Origin: Mesostigma viride
Taxonomy: Eukaryota > Streptophyta > Mesostigmatophyceae > Mesostigmatales > Mesostigmataceae
Length of the DNA stretch: 64,000 nt
NCBI GenBank assembly: GCA_009746045.1
Contig: RPFO01000080.1
Span: forward strand, 2,066,815 to 2,130,814
Direction: 5' to 3'
Shown: one piece after another, positions 1 through 12,000 of the stretch
Layout of the letters: each line of letters begins with the position of its first letter
Numbering within the stretch: the first letter of the stretch is position 1
Made by a program: the position numbers and the translations under genes
Notes under the pieces: generated by a model
What the model saw: only the letters and a program-made list of their open reading frames with translations
What the model was told of the DNA's origin: nothing
Databases searched by the model: none

Positions 1-87
1 CGGCTGCTTAGGTTTTAGCGGACAAGTGTTCGAAGCGCGTCATTGGTGAATTACTAGGGAACTTGGGTTTCCCCGCGAAACTCCAAC

Positions 88-402
88 CGCACGTTCAGAT
101 TTCCAAATCTCAAGTAAAGTTCGGCGCAACTTTCTGAACGGGGGCAGTAATTGACGAGCAGCATTCCTCCGGACGAATGAATTGCGTTCCATACTTGCGC
201 AAAATTTTGAAAGGTAGCTTGCGTGCAGCCCTACTAAAATTTGCGCGCACGTTCAGATTTCCAAATCTCAAGTAAATTTCGGCGGAACATTCTGAACGGG
301 GGTAGTTGGCGGGCAGCGTTCCTCCAGACGAATGAAATCCGTTCCATACTAGCGCAAAATTTTGAAAGGTAGCTTGCGTGCAGCCCTACTAAAATTTGCG
401 CG
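88..402. repeat. Two tandem units of about 158 bp in the Ty3-I 3' region
   Basis: Units begin at 88 and 246 with CGCACGTTCAGATTTCC and end with GCCCTACTAAAATTTGCG. They lie downstream of ORF3 in element orientation, in the untranslated 3' region. The same array occurs in copy b at about 7246-7559. Confidence 0.85.
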
Positions 403-403
403 A

Positions 404-620
404 AGTGTGGGACTGAAAATTCGTAACGGAAACTGTTTGGTAGTTGCCGTCACTTCCTCTTGTGCAAACGTGTGGGAGTGAAAATTCGTAACGGAAACTT
501 TTTGGTAGTTGCCGTCACTTCATTTTGCGCGAGTGTTGGGCTGAAAATTCGTAACGGAAACGTTTTGGTAGTTGGCGTCACTTCCTTTGGTTCGACTGAA
601 AATTCGCTGAAATTCGCTGA
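404..620. repeat. Three to four tandem units of about 64 bp in the Ty3-I 3' region
   Basis: The core TGAAAATTCGTAACGGAAAC followed by a TTTGGTAGTTG(C/G)CGTCACTTC block recurs near 414, 479 and 542, with a degenerate fourth start near 594. Copy b carries the same array at about 7561-7775. Function unknown. Position suggests 3' UTR or U3-proximal sequence. Confidence 0.8.
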
Positions 621-634
621 ATTCGTACCGTAGC

Positions 635-1885
635 CTAATTTTTAGTACCTCGAAGTGACGGGGCACCTAAAAATTTGCCCACAAGTACACTTGGCAGCGC
701 GCTCACTGGGAAAAATTGTACAGCCGCTCCGGCGGGCCACTTGAACGAATTGTAATGGGGCGAGCGCCGACGCGCAGGCCGGTCTGGAGCACGCCGAGAG
801 TCTGGTTGGCTGCCTCCGCCCCAACCCATGGACCGCGGGCGAGACCCTCGCCCCGAGGGGCGCCCCCAGCCCAACGCCGGCGGTGGCGCCTCGAAACGCG
901 TCACAGGACGATGTCCGGCGCCGCTCTCCAAGGAGCCCCCAGTAGGTGGATCCCTTGGAGGAGGACGAGGAAGAGAGCGGGGAGGGTAGTCATCAGAATC
1001 GGAGTCGTCACCCTCGCTCCCATCATCCTGGTCCTCGTCGTCCATCGCCACGATGCGATCCAGGGCCTCCCGTAACGAGTATTGACCCGCGCGCATACAC
1101 TTCTCGCCCCGCAACGCCCCTTCCAACGGGAGGTATCGAGGAAAGTAGTTCTCCAGATGCTTCCGCACCTCGGGTGGAATCAGGAGGAGCAACAGCCGGG
1201 GAAATACCAGACCTGCATCCAGCGTGTTCACGCACGCATGACACAGGCACTCCCGCTCATGGGTTTCCCAGTCGATACCGACCACCACGCCGTCGCGCTC
1301 GGCAGTTCGGGTCTCGATCTTGAACCCAACATTTCTTCGCACGAACCAACGAAAATCTTCCAGCTTAGCGGGGCCGACATGCGCCAGAATGGAATCAGCG
1401 CGGAGATGTGACGGCATCTGATTACGACGCCGACGACGCCGCTCCACCAAGTCGCCCTCCCGACCATAGTCGCGCAAGAACACTCGGGGGTTAAATGTCT
1501 CCTCATTCAGCTCCTTCACTAGCTCCCTCGTGCGCGCGTCCGGTGCTCCGGGTCTGGACGACGTCTCGTGCCGGCCGCCACCGCCCGAGCCCCCGGCCCT
1601 TGAAGCACCCCTTCGGACTGCAGGCTCTCCGCGAGCTGTCTGCATCCTGTCAACCTGTTCTGGTAGAGGGGCCTCCGGGTAATCTGTCGTGTCCATATCC
1701 ACCAGATCTTCCTCACTCGACTCCCCGTCTACTACCCGGATCCCTGCCTCTACGGCCTCCGCGGCGCTGGCGGAAGTCTGGCCCCTGGGAAGCGCCTCCG
1801 CGGCGTCCCCCTGCACGGCCCACACACCACAAGCCAAGGCGTTAGTCGGCGTGTACCTAGTACCCGGCTCACACCTCACTCTCAC
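635..1885 (-). CDS. Ty3-I ORF3, uncharacterised protein downstream of pol
   Basis: An uninterrupted frame of 416 codons beginning 35 bp beyond the pol stop, in another frame. The frame opens at a GTG; the first in-frame ATG is at 1696 (MDTTDYPEAPLPEQ), giving about 354 residues. Visible features are an Arg-rich patch (ERRRRRRNQ), a CLCHAC pair of cysteines followed by a hydrophobic stretch (LVFPRLLLLLIPPEV), an acidic run (DDEDQDDGSEGDDSDSDD), and a Pro/Gly/Arg-rich tail. No membrane-anchor plus signal-peptide arrangement typical of an envelope protein is evident, and I recognise no domain. Copy b has the same ORF broken by indels, and Ty3-II has a different large ORF in the same place. A retrotransposon accessory protein is the safest reading. 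Confidence 0.6.
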   Translation of the reverse strand: MRVRCEPGTRYTPTNALACGVWAVQGDAAEALPRGQTSASAAEAVEAGIRVVDGESSEEDLVDMDTTDYPEAPLPEQVDRMQTARGEPAVRRGASRAGGSGGGGRHETSSRPGAPDARTRELVKELNEETFNPRVFLRDYGREGDLVERRRRRRNQMPSHLRADSILAHVGPAKLEDFRWFVRRNVGFKIETRTAERDGVVVGIDWETHERECLCHACVNTLDAGLVFPRLLLLLIPPEVRKHLENYFPRYLPLEGALRGEKCMRAGQYSLREALDRIVAMDDEDQDDGSEGDDSDSDDYPPRSLPRPPPRDPPTGGSLESGAGHRPVTRFEAPPPALGWGRPSGRGSRPRSMGWGGGSQPDSRRAPDRPARRRSPHYNSFKWPAGAAVQFFPVSALPSVLVGKFLGAPSLRGTKN

Positions 1886-1919
1886 CCTACACCGTACACC
1901 GTATACCGCCTGTGGCCTA

Positions 1920-4900
1920 TTAATGCAATTGGTGTGTCTTCTTGTATGCTTCCAATAAGCGGGCGCAACCCGCTAACTCAGTAGGGGTGCGCCAGGAGTC
2001 CTCCGACTCATGCTGCGCGAATCGCCATCGCACACGGTACTGTCGCTGGGTCCCCCGACCTCGTTTGACATCTCGGTGTCCCACGATCGCAGCCACCTCA
2101 TCCTCCTGTTCCCCTGTGTCCGGATTGAACTCCAACGGGGCCGGGGGATTGACCCTACCCTGAATGGTGTTCTGGTGGTACAACTTGAGCTGGTCACGAT
2201 GGAAACGGTTGGACGTGAGGTTCCATGACACCGGGACGTCCACCTGGAACATGACGTCGTCAAACTTGGTGAGAACCTTGTAGGGGCCCAGGAACATGGG
2301 ACGAAGCTTAGTCTTCAGCTCCTTCTCCACCTTGTGTGAGAATCGTCCGATCTGTGGGCCCTCCACCAGGACCCAATCGCCCACCTCAATGGACGGCGCC
2401 CGGTTATCCCGCTTGCCGGCTGTCCTCTCCAGATACCGCTCGGTCGCGGCGCGGTAGCCCTGGACTGCACTGTTATGAGCCTGGTGCATCCGCTGCAGCA
2501 AGCGATCAACCCCCTGGCGTGTGTCCAGCTTGACCTGATCCTCCCCAGTCGGGGCTCATAAGCAGGTCGGGAGGCGTGAGAGGGTGCCTGCCAGAGTTGA
2601 GGAAAAAGGGGGTAAATCCGTGGGCGGCCTGGGGAGCATTGTTCAGGGAGAACTCCACCAAGCCCAGAAGTTCCTCCCAATTGCTGCCCACCGCGTCGGT
2701 GTAGTGTCGCATGGTCTCCTGCACTGTGCGGTTCAACCGCTCCACCAGATGTGACGACGAACTGTGGTAGGCCGTGCCCAGCGACACCTTGGTGCCCAGC
2801 CGTTCGAAAAACTCCTGCCAGAATTTGGCCGTGAAGAGCTTGTCGCGGTCGGAGATGAACTGTCGGCTGAGCCCGTGGAACCGGAACACGTGCGTCAGGT
2901 ATATCTTGGCGCACTCCTCCGCAGTGAGGTCGGCCGGACACGGGGCCAAGTGACACATGCGCGTCAGGCGGTCCACGAACACCAGGACCATGCTGTTGCC
3001 GCTCTTCGCCTTCTTGAACGGGCCGATGAAGTCCATCATGATAGAATCCCAAGGACCCATCGGATCAGGTAACGTCTTGGGGACGGCTTGCGAGCCCGTG
3101 TTCCTGGACTTCATGATCTGGCACGAGGGGCACTGGCGCACATATGTCTCAATATACTCCTTCATCCCTGGCCAGTAGAAATGTTTGCGGGCCCGAGGAT
3201 AAAGACGGTGGCTTCCTTGATGTCCGCCTAGAAGCGAATCGTGGAGCTCGTGAAGCAAGGCGGCCTACAAAGCTCCGGGACATACAGCCGCCATTCCTCC
3301 GGCTGGATACTCACGAACAGGCGTCCATCCTGGAACTTGCAAGGGTAGGCACCCATCTGCTGGGGATGCGCCCGGATGGCTTCAAGCGCCGCTTCCTCCG
3401 TGACCGTGAAACGACTGATCATCGTCTCCAGGTCCGACGTGACTGTGAACGCGTCCGCGGCCGGTCTGTCTCCGCACTCGCCTGGTTGACGAATTCGGAG
3501 AAGACTGTGGGCGGGCCGATCGGCTGAAGCTGAAAAATTCCCTGGGGCGGCACCACATGGCTAAGGGGCATGCGCATATGCGATCCCTCCCCCTCCCCGG
3601 GGCGTCCACGTCCTCGTGGGCACTCGTCTCCTCCAAGAGAGGTGACAAGTCATCGCTGGTGGTGTGTCCCAGATGAAACAGGTGGCGGGCCCGGGGAGAC
3701 CGTGGCTCCGCGCCGTAGGCGGTCCCCGGGGCGGCCACTGGTACGCAAGTGGTATGAAGCACATCCATGTCCTCGTAGAACCAATAGTCCGCCCGTCGCG
3801 AAAGGGCGTCTGGCACCACGTTGTCCGCGCCCTTGACGTATTGGATCTTGAATGGCGCAAACTGTGACAAGTACTCCATCCACCGCGCTTGGCGGGGCGT
3901 CAGGTTGGGCTGCACCAGGAGGTGGGTGAGCGGCCGGTGGTCGGTGTGGATCACCAGGCGGTGGGGGTCGAGATCCCCCTGCTCACTAATGGCCACCGAA
4001 AACTGGGCCCCCAGAAGATGTGACGCCACGTGTGGCAGCTGTAGACTACTGCCAGAAGCTCCTGCTGATGCACTGGGTAATTCCGCTCCGCCGGAATCAT
4101 TGTGCGTGAGATATACTCGATGGGCTGAAGACCCTTGCCTTGGTCCTGCAGAGGACACCCCCGATGGCCACCTTGCTGGCGTCCGTAGCCACGACGAAAG
4201 GAAGGGCCGGGTCCGGCAGGATAAGGACTGGTGCTGTGGTGAGGTGGCGCTTAAGCGCCTCAAAAGCCTGTTGGCACTGCTCAGCCCAGAGGAACGGGGT
4301 ACCCTTCTTGAGAAGAGCGTTGATCGGGCGGCGATGGTGGCAAACCGCGGGATGAACCGTCGGTAGTAAGATGCCAATCCCAGGAAGCTGCGCACCCCCT
4401 TCACGTCCGTAGGGACAGGCCATTGCTGGACGGACTCGATCTTCTCGGGTCGGTCGCGATGCCGTCTGCGGACAAGGTATGGCCCAGAAACGGCACGCAG
4501 CGGCCGGCGCGCACCTTGGCTTTCCGCGCCGAAAGGTGCTCATCCTCCATGATCTGCAGCACGGCGTCCACATCCTCTAGGTGCTCCTCGAACGTCTTGG
4601 AGTACACCAGGATGTCGTCCAGATACGCCAGCGCGCACGTGCGCTTGTAGGTCCAGGGCGGGCGCGCCCCCTTCTGCGGGTCCGCCAGGTCCTGGGAGAC
4701 CTGCGGCAAGTGGGCTGTGCCCATCACCGGACGGAGGATATCATTCATCAGCATCTGGAAGGACGCCGGCGAATTGCACAGCCCCATTGCCGCCACCCGA
4801 AACTGATAGTGACCGAAGGGCGTAGCGAACGCGGTCTTGTGGCAGTCTTCTGGCGCGATGCGCAGCTGCCAAAACCCGTCCGCACAGTCGATGACGGTGA

Positions 4901-6330
4901 AACACGTGGCCCCCTGGACACGGTTGAAGATGTCGTCGATCCGCGGTAGGGATACCGGGACTTGACGGTGATGGCGTTCAGCTTCCGGTAATCCGTCACC
5001 AGACGCCACTTGCCTCCTGGCTTGGGAACGAGCAGCACGCCCGCTGAGAAGGGGCTGTTGCTGGGTTCAATGAGCCCAGCGTCGAGCAGTGAAATGAGGA
5101 TCTTCTTGAGCTCCACCAGCTCGACTGGGCCCATGCGGTACATGGGAGACACGGTAGGACCGGAACCCTCCTGGAGCTGGACACGTGCAACACCGATCGA
5201 TTGGGAGGGAACTGGGGGGTGCGATCCGCAAAAAGGGTAGTGCGCTTCTCCAGGACGGCATTGAACCGCGCCAGCTCATCCGGTGTGAATCCGGCACCAA
5301 TCTCGTTAAGCAGAGCCTGAGTGCTATCCAGGTCTATGCGATACATCGCGTACTCCTTGCCCTTCCGAAGCTGGCGCGCCAGCGTCTTGCTACTCATCAG
5401 GATCTGGGACGCTGGTCGAGGCCCGTCCGCCGAGCGCTCGTGTGTAATGTTATGGACCTCCGCGGCCTGTGCCCTATACTCGCTGTCAGGGCACCAGAAT
5501 GAACCATCCGGAAACCAAACTACCCGCCGGCGCACACTGATGTCCACATCCTGCTTGTCCAGCCAGTCCACTCCAATGATGATGTCGGCAGCGCCCAGCG
5601 GCGCAATAGTCGCCACCAGGTCCACCGGCGTGCCCTGCAGCACACCCTTGATGTCTGCTAGGCCCGGCGATTGGTGTCGCCGACCGTCTGAGTAGGTGAC
5701 ATAGACTGCCGTGGTGTGAGGCCGGGGTACCAGGCCCAGCCGACGCACCAGGGCCTCGTTGATGAAGGACGTGGAGGCGCCGGTGTCGACCAGGAACTTC
5801 ACGTCCATGATCGTTTTCTCCTTCAAATACGGATCAAGGACGGTGGGAGGGACCAATAACCCTCCGCTGAAAAGAAACAGATGCCGCGAATCTCCTTGAG
5901 ATGCACGCGCCGCCGGTTGGGAGGACGCGTCTGCGGCCACGTTATTGACGTCTACCTCTACTCTAGTTGACTCCGCGTCTGGGCTACCATCTGATTTTTC
6001 TATCCTATCCCCTACCCCGGGACCCAAGCCCATGGGCAGGGCTACTACTCCCGAGGAGCGGTGGGACGGGAGGCCGCCTCGCCCGACCACCCGCCCTCTT
6101 CCCCCCCTCCTCCTCTTCGTCAGCCCCCTCCTCGTCGTCATACTCGTAGCCAGCCACTGCCTGCGTTTGGCCGGAAGAGGAGGACTGTCGCCGCGCCTCC
6201 ATCTCGTTGACCGCACGCAACACACCCTTGGTAGAGCTGGTCGCGGGTGGTCGCGGCTGCTGGTACTGCGTCGGGACCTGTCTGGCGTGCTGCAGGCGAG
6301 CCGCACGCTCACCCGCGTTGCGGGGTCGGT
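1920..6330 (-). pseudogene. Ty3-I copy a pol: protease, RT, RNase H, integrase, chromodomain (frameshifted)
   Basis: Pol in element order. Protease has DTGASTSFI (near 5785-5810). RT has TVIDCADGFWQLRIAPEDC and YLDDILVYS (near 4605-4630). RNase H has VATDASK and IHTDHRPLTHLL. Integrase has CPSCQIMK, DFIGPF, FISDRDKLF and the VERLNRTVQE region. The C-terminus has the GPY module (FLGPYKVL) followed by a chromodomain (RQYRVRWRFAQHESEDSW). The reading frame changes several times through one-base indels relative to copy b, so no single ORF spans it. The protein copies element RNA to DNA and integrates it; a chromodomain in this position is the signature of chromoviruses, which direct insertion to marked chromatin. 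The 5' part overlaps the end of gag in another frame and runs into the gap. Confidence 0.9.
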
Positions 6331-6376
6331 CCGAGGACCGGAGAGTCGGGCGGTGCCAAGCCGGCCGGAAACGAAA

Positions 6377-6500
6377 NNNNNNNNNNNNNNNNNNNNNNNN
6401 NNNNNNNNNNNNNNNNNNNNNNNNNNNNNNNNNNNNNNNNNNNNNNNNNNNNNNNNNNNNNNNNNNNNNNNNNNNNNNNNNNNNNNNNNNNNNNNNNNNN
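6377..6500. other. Assembly gap (124 N)
   Basis: A run of N replaces the rest of copy a's gag and anything between the two Ty3-I copies. Sequence just left of the gap differs from copy b by several indels within 40 bp, as at a poorly resolved contig end. Confidence 1.
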
Positions 6501-7158
6501 GGAGCTCTGGAAGCCGCATCATAGCCACTGAGGTGGCCGCAGACTGATCGCCTTGACGACCGTGCTGGCCATCAGGCGCTGTATCAGGTCTGTCCTGATT
6601 GTACCGCAGCTACGAGCGCTTCCAAGCGCATCACGGGCTCCGCTGGTACAGAATGTCCGTTCCGCTGGGGCCCTCTGCGGCCCGAAGTCGCGTCTCTGCC
6701 ATGGTGGGTAGGCACGGTTCCTCGCGGAAGGGTGCGAGGGTCGACCCGACGAAGTGGGCCGGATATGTCCCTCCGCAGGACGTGGCATTGATGGCCGGCT
6801 GGTGCAGGTCGGGGACGTGGTTCAGGGACTAGGAAGGTTGCTCCGGTGGTTCCAAGGAGACAAGGGGTAGGCTCCTCTTGGCCCGCATCCGTCGGAGGGC
6901 CAAAGGGGGCACAACCGGGGCTCGCCCCGGCCAGCTGTTCTGTCCTAGCCGGCGCAGCTCCGTCGTATCCGACCGAGTCGCCGGGACTCTCGCTCCAATT
7001 CCACCGCCGACCCCACGTGCGCTCCCAGTGAGGATCAGCCGGGCGCCGGGGTGGTGGTGACGCTCGGCGAGCAGGGCGTACCTCCGTTCCCGAGTCCGAA
7101 CGGGAACGCGAGCGCGATGACGGTGAGCATCAAGTTTCGTTTAAGTGGCCAGCCGGAG
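6501..7158. other. Unassigned 658 bp left of Ty3-I copy b
   Basis: GC-rich sequence between the gap and the start of the region shared with copy a. No convincing ORF, LTR end or tRNA. It has no match elsewhere in the window that I can see, and does not match the LTR at 16669-17252. It is either further 3' sequence of copy b (the counterpart in copy a lies outside the window) or flanking DNA. Confidence 0.5.
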
Positions 7159-7245
7159 CGGCTGCTTAGGTTTTAGCGGACAAGTGTTCGAAGCGCGTCA
7201 TTGGTGAATTACTAGGGAACTTGGGTTTCCCCGCGAAACTCCAAC

Positions 7246-7775
7246 CGCACGTTCAGATTTCCAAATCTCAAGTAAAGTTCGGCGCAACTTTCTGAACGGG
7301 GGCAGTAATTGACGAGCAGCATTCCTCCGGACGAATGAATTGCGTTCCATACTTGCGCAAAATTTTGAAAGGTAGCTTGCGTGCAGCCCTACTAAAATTT
7401 GCGCGCACGTTCAGATTTCCAAATCTCAAGTAAATTTCGGCGGAACATTCTGAACGGGGGTAGTTGGCGGCAGCGTTCCTCCAGACGAATGAAATCCGTT
7501 CCATACTAGCGCAAAATTTTGAAAGGTAGCTTGCGTGCAGCCCTACTAAAATTTGCGCGAAGTGTGGGACTGAAAATTCGTACGGAAACTGTTTGGTAGT
7601 TGCCGTCACTTCCTCTTGTGCAAACGTGTGGGAGTGAAAATTCGTAACGGAAACTTTTTGGTAGTTGCCGTCACTTCATTTTGCGCGAGTGTTGGGCTGA
7701 AAATTCGTAACGGAAACGTTTTGGTAGTTGGCGTCACTTCCTTTGGTTCGACTGAAAATTCGCTGAAATTCGCTG
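7246..7775. repeat. Tandem repeats of the Ty3-I 3' region, copy b
   Basis: Same two arrays as in copy a: about 158-bp units, then about 64-bp units. Minus-strand frames of about 110 codons across them are made of the repeat and are not taken as genes. Confidence 0.85.
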
Positions 7776-7790
7776 AATTCGTACCGTAGC

Positions 7791-8976
7791 CTAATTTTTA
7801 GTACCTCGAAGTGACGGGGCACCTAAAAATTTGCCCACAAGTACACTTGGCAGCGCGCTCACTGGGAAAAATTGTACAGCCGCTCCGGCGGGCCACTTGA
7901 ACGAATTGTAATGGGGCGAGCGCCGACGCGCAGGCCGGTCTGGAGCACGCCGAGAGTCTGGTTGGCTGCCTCCGCCCCAACCCGTGGACCGCGGGCGAGA
8001 CCCTCGCCCAGAGGGGCGCCCCCAGCCCATCGCCGGCGGTGGCGCCTCGAAACGCGTCACAGGACGATGTCCTGCGCCGCCTCCAAGGAGCCCCCAGAAG
8101 GTGGATCCCTTGAAGGAGGACGAGGAAGAGGACGGGGAGGGTAGTCATCAGAGTCGGAGTCGTCACCCTCGCTCCCATCATCCTGGTCCTCGTCGTCCAT
8201 CGCCACGATGCGATCCAGGCCTGCCGTAACGAGTACTGACCCGCGCGCATACACTTCTCGCCCCGCAACGCCCCTTCCAACGGGAGGTATCGAGGAAAGT
8301 AGTTCTCCAGATGCTTCCGCACCTCGGGCGGAATCAGGAGGAGCAACAGCCGTGGAAATACCAGACCTGCATCCAGCGTGTTCACGCACGCATGACACAG
8401 GCACTCCCGCTCATGGGTTTCCCAGTCGATACCGACCACCACGCCGTCGCGCTCGGCAGTGCGGGTCTCGATCTTGAACCCCACATTTCTCGCACGAACC
8501 ATCGAAAATCCTCCAGCTTAGCGGGGCCGACATGCGCCAGAATGGAATCAGCGCGGAGATCTGACGGCATCTGGTTACGGCGCCGACGACGCCGCTCCAC
8601 CAAGTCACCCTCCCGACCATAGTCGCGCACGAACACTCGGGGGTTAAATGTCTCCTCATTCAGCTCCTTCACTAGCTGCTCGCGCGCGCGTCCGGGCTCC
8701 GGGTCTGGACGACGTCTCGTGCCGGCCACCACCCGAGCCCCCGGCCCTTGAAGCACCCCTTCGGACTGCAGGCTCTCCGCGAGCTGTCTGCATCCTGTCA
8801 ACCTGTTCTGGTAGAGGGGCCTCCGGGTAATCTGTCGTGTCCATATCCACCAGATCTTCCTCACTCGACTCCCCGTCTACTACCCGGATTCCCTGCCTCT
8901 ACGGCCTCCGCGGCGCTGGCAGAAGTCTGGCCCTGGGAAGCGCCTCCGCGGCGTCCCCTGCACGGCCCACACACCA
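7791..8976 (-). pseudogene. Ty3-I ORF3, copy b, frameshifted
   Basis: Homologue of the intact 635-1885 ORF in copy a. The three frames each keep part of it: the N-terminal third (MDTTDYPEAPLPEQ, ATG near 8844), the central CLCHAC plus LLLLLIPPEV block, and the C-terminal Arg/Pro-rich tail. Small indels such as those near 8090-8110, 8215-8230 and 8690 separate them. Conservation of the residues across the indels indicates a once-coding sequence rather than chance. Confidence 0.7.
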
Positions 8977-9059
8977 AAGCCAAGGCGTTAGTCGGCGTGT
9001 ACCTAGTACCCGGCTCACACCTCACTCTCACCCTACACCGTACACCGTTATACCGCCTA

Positions 9060-12000
9060 TTAATGCAACTGGTGTGTCTTCTTGTATGCTTCCAATAAGC
9101 GGGCGCAACCCGCTAACTCAGTAGGGGTGCGCCAGGAGTCCTCCGACTCATGCTGCGCGAATCGCCATCGCACACGGTACTGTCGCTGGGTCCCCCGACC
9201 TCGTTTGACATCTCGGTGTCCCACGATCGCAGCCACCTCATCCTCCTGTTCCCCTGTGTCCGGATTGAACTCCAACGGGGCCGGGGGATTGACCCTACCC
9301 TGAATGGTGTTCTGGTGGTACAACTTGAGCTGGTCACGATGGAAACGGTTGGACGTGAGGTTCCATGACACCGGGACGTCCACCTGGAACATGACGTCGT
9401 CAAACTTGGTGAGAACCTTGTAGGGGCCCAGGAACATGGGACGAAGCTTAGTCTTCAGCTCCTTCTCCACCTTGTGTGAGAATCGTCCGATCTGTGGGCC
9501 CTCCACCAGGACCCAATCGCCCACCTCAATGGACGGCGCCCGGTTATCCCGCTTGCCGGCTGTCCTCTCCAGATACCGCTCGGTCGCGGCGCGGTAGCCC
9601 TGGACTGCACTGTTATGAGCCTGGTGCATCCGCTGCAGCAAGCGATCAACCCCCTGGCGTGTGTCCAGCTTGACCTGATCCTCTCCCGTCCGGGGCTCAT
9701 AAGCAGGTCGGGAGGCGTGAGAGGGTGCCTGCCAGAGTTGAGGAAAAAGGGGGTAAATCCGTGGGCGGCCTGGGGGCATTGTTCAGGGAGAACTCCACCA
9801 AGCCCAGAAGTTCCTCCCAATTGCTGCCCACCGCGTCGGTGTAGTGTCGCATGGTCTCTTGCACTGTGCGGTTCAACCGCTCCACCAGATGTGACGACGA
9901 ACTGTGGTAGGCCGTGCCCAGCGACACCTTGGTGCCCAGCCGTTCGAAAACTCCTGCCAGAATTTGGCCGTGAAGAGCTTGTCGCGGTCGGAGATGAACT
10001 GTCGGCTGAGCCCGTGGAACCGGAACACGTGCGTCAGGTATATCTTGGCGCACTCCTCCGCAGTGAGGTCGGCCGGACACGGGGCCAAGTGACACATGCG
10101 CGTCAGGCGGTCCACGAACACCAGGACCATGCTGTTGCCGCTCTTCGCCTTCTTGAACGGGCCGATGAAGTCCATCATGATAGAATCCCAAGGACCCATC
10201 GGATCAGGTAACGTCTTGGGGACGGCTTGCGAGCCCGTGTTCCTGGACTTCATGATCTGGCACGAGGGGCACTGGCGCACATATGTCTCAATATACTCCT
10301 TCATCCCTGGCCAGTAGAAATGTTTGCGGGCCCGAGGATAAAGACGGTGGCTTCCTTGATGTCCGCCTAGAAGCGAATCGTGGAGCTCGTGAAGCAAGGC
10401 GGCCCTACAAAGCTCCGGGACATACAGCCGCCATTCCTCCGGCTGGATACTCACGAACAGGCGTCCATCCTGGAACTTGCAAGGGTAGGCACCCATCTGC
10501 TGGGGATGCGCCCGGATGGCTTCAAGCGCCGCTTCCTCCGTGACCGTGAAACGACTGATCATCGTCTCCAGGTCCGACGTGACTGTGAACGCGTCCGCGG
10601 CCGGGTCTGTCTCCGCACTCGCCTGGTTGACGAATTCGGAGAAGACTGTGGGCGGGCCGATCGGCTGAAGCTGAAAAATTCCCTGGGGCGGCACCACATG
10701 GCTAAGGGGCATGCGCATATGCGATCCCTCCCCCTCCCCGGGGGCGTCCACGTCCTCGTGGGCACTCGTCTCCTCCAAGAGAGGTGACAAGTCATCGCTG
10801 GTGGTGTGTCCCAGATGAAACAGGTGGCGGGCCCGGGGAGACCGTGGCTCCGCGCCGTAGGCGGTCCCCGGGGCGGCCACTGGTACGCAAGTGGTATGAA
10901 GCACATCCATGTCCTCGTAGAACCAATAGTCCGCCCGTCGCGAAAGGGCGTCTGGCACCACGTTGTCCGCGCCCTTGACGTATTGGATCTTGAATGGCGC
11001 AAACTGTGACAAGTACTCCATCCACCGCGCTTGGCGGGGCGTCAGGTTGGGCTGCACCAGGAGGTGGGTGAGCGGCCGGTGGTCGGTGTGGATCACCAGG
11101 CGGTGGGGGTCGAGATCCCCCTGCTCACTAATGGCCACCGAAAACTGGGCCCCCAGAAGATGGTGACGCCACGTGTGGCAGCTGTAGACTACTGCCAGAA
11201 GCTCCTGCTGATGCACTGGGTAATTCCGCTCCGCCGGAATCATTGTGCGTGAGATATACTCGATGGGCTGAAGACCCTTGCCTTGGTCCTGCAGGAGGAC
11301 ACCCCCGATGGCCACCTTGCTGGCGTCCGTAGCCACGACGAAAGGAAGGGCCGGGTCCGGCAGGATAAGGACTGGTGCTGTGGTGAGGTGGCGCTTAAGC
11401 GCCTCAAAAGCCTGTTGGCACTGCTCAGCCCAGAGGAACGGGGTACCCTTCTTGAGAAGAGCGTTGATCGGGGCGGCGATGGTGGCAAACCGCGGGATGA
11501 ACCGTCGGTAGTAAGATGCCAATCCCAGGAAGCTGCGCACCCCCTTCACGTCCGTAGGGACAGGCCATTGCTGGACGGACTCGATCTTCTCCGGGTCGGT
11601 CGCGATGCCGTCGCGGACAAGGTATGGCCCAGAAACGGCACGCAGCGGCCGGCGCGCACCTTGGCTTTCCGCGCCGAAAGGTGCTCATCCTCCATGATCT
11701 GCAACACGGCGTCCACATCCTCTAGGTGCTCCTCGAACGTCTTGGAGTACACCAGGATGTCGTCCAGATACGCCAGCGCGCACGTGCGCTTGTAGGTCCA
11801 GGGCGGGCGCGCCCCCTTCTGCGGGTCCGCCAGGTCCTGGGAGACCTGCGGCAAGTGGGCTGTGCCCATCACCGGACGGAGGATATCATTCATCAGCATC
11901 TGGAAGGACGCCGGCGAATTGCACAGCCCCATTGCCGCCACCCGAAACTGATAGTGACCGAAGGGCGTAGCGAACGCGGTCTTGTGGCAGTCTTCTGGCG

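Larger units (their letters stand above)
1..6376 (-). mobile_element. Ty3/gypsy chromovirus, family Ty3-I, copy a (partial)
   Basis: Minus-strand LTR retrotransposon cut by the window start (its 3' end) and by an assembly gap (its 5' end). In element order it retains the end of gag, protease, RT, RNase H, integrase, chromodomain, a third ORF and a repetitive 3' region. Positions 1-6376 match 7159 to about 13530 almost base for base, with an offset of 7158 that drifts by small indels, so copies a and b belong to one family and are recent relative to each other. No LTR of this copy lies inside the window. Differences from copy b are mostly one-base indels. They concentrate next to the gap, which suggests part of the frame damage is sequence error rather than decay. 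Confidence 0.9.
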
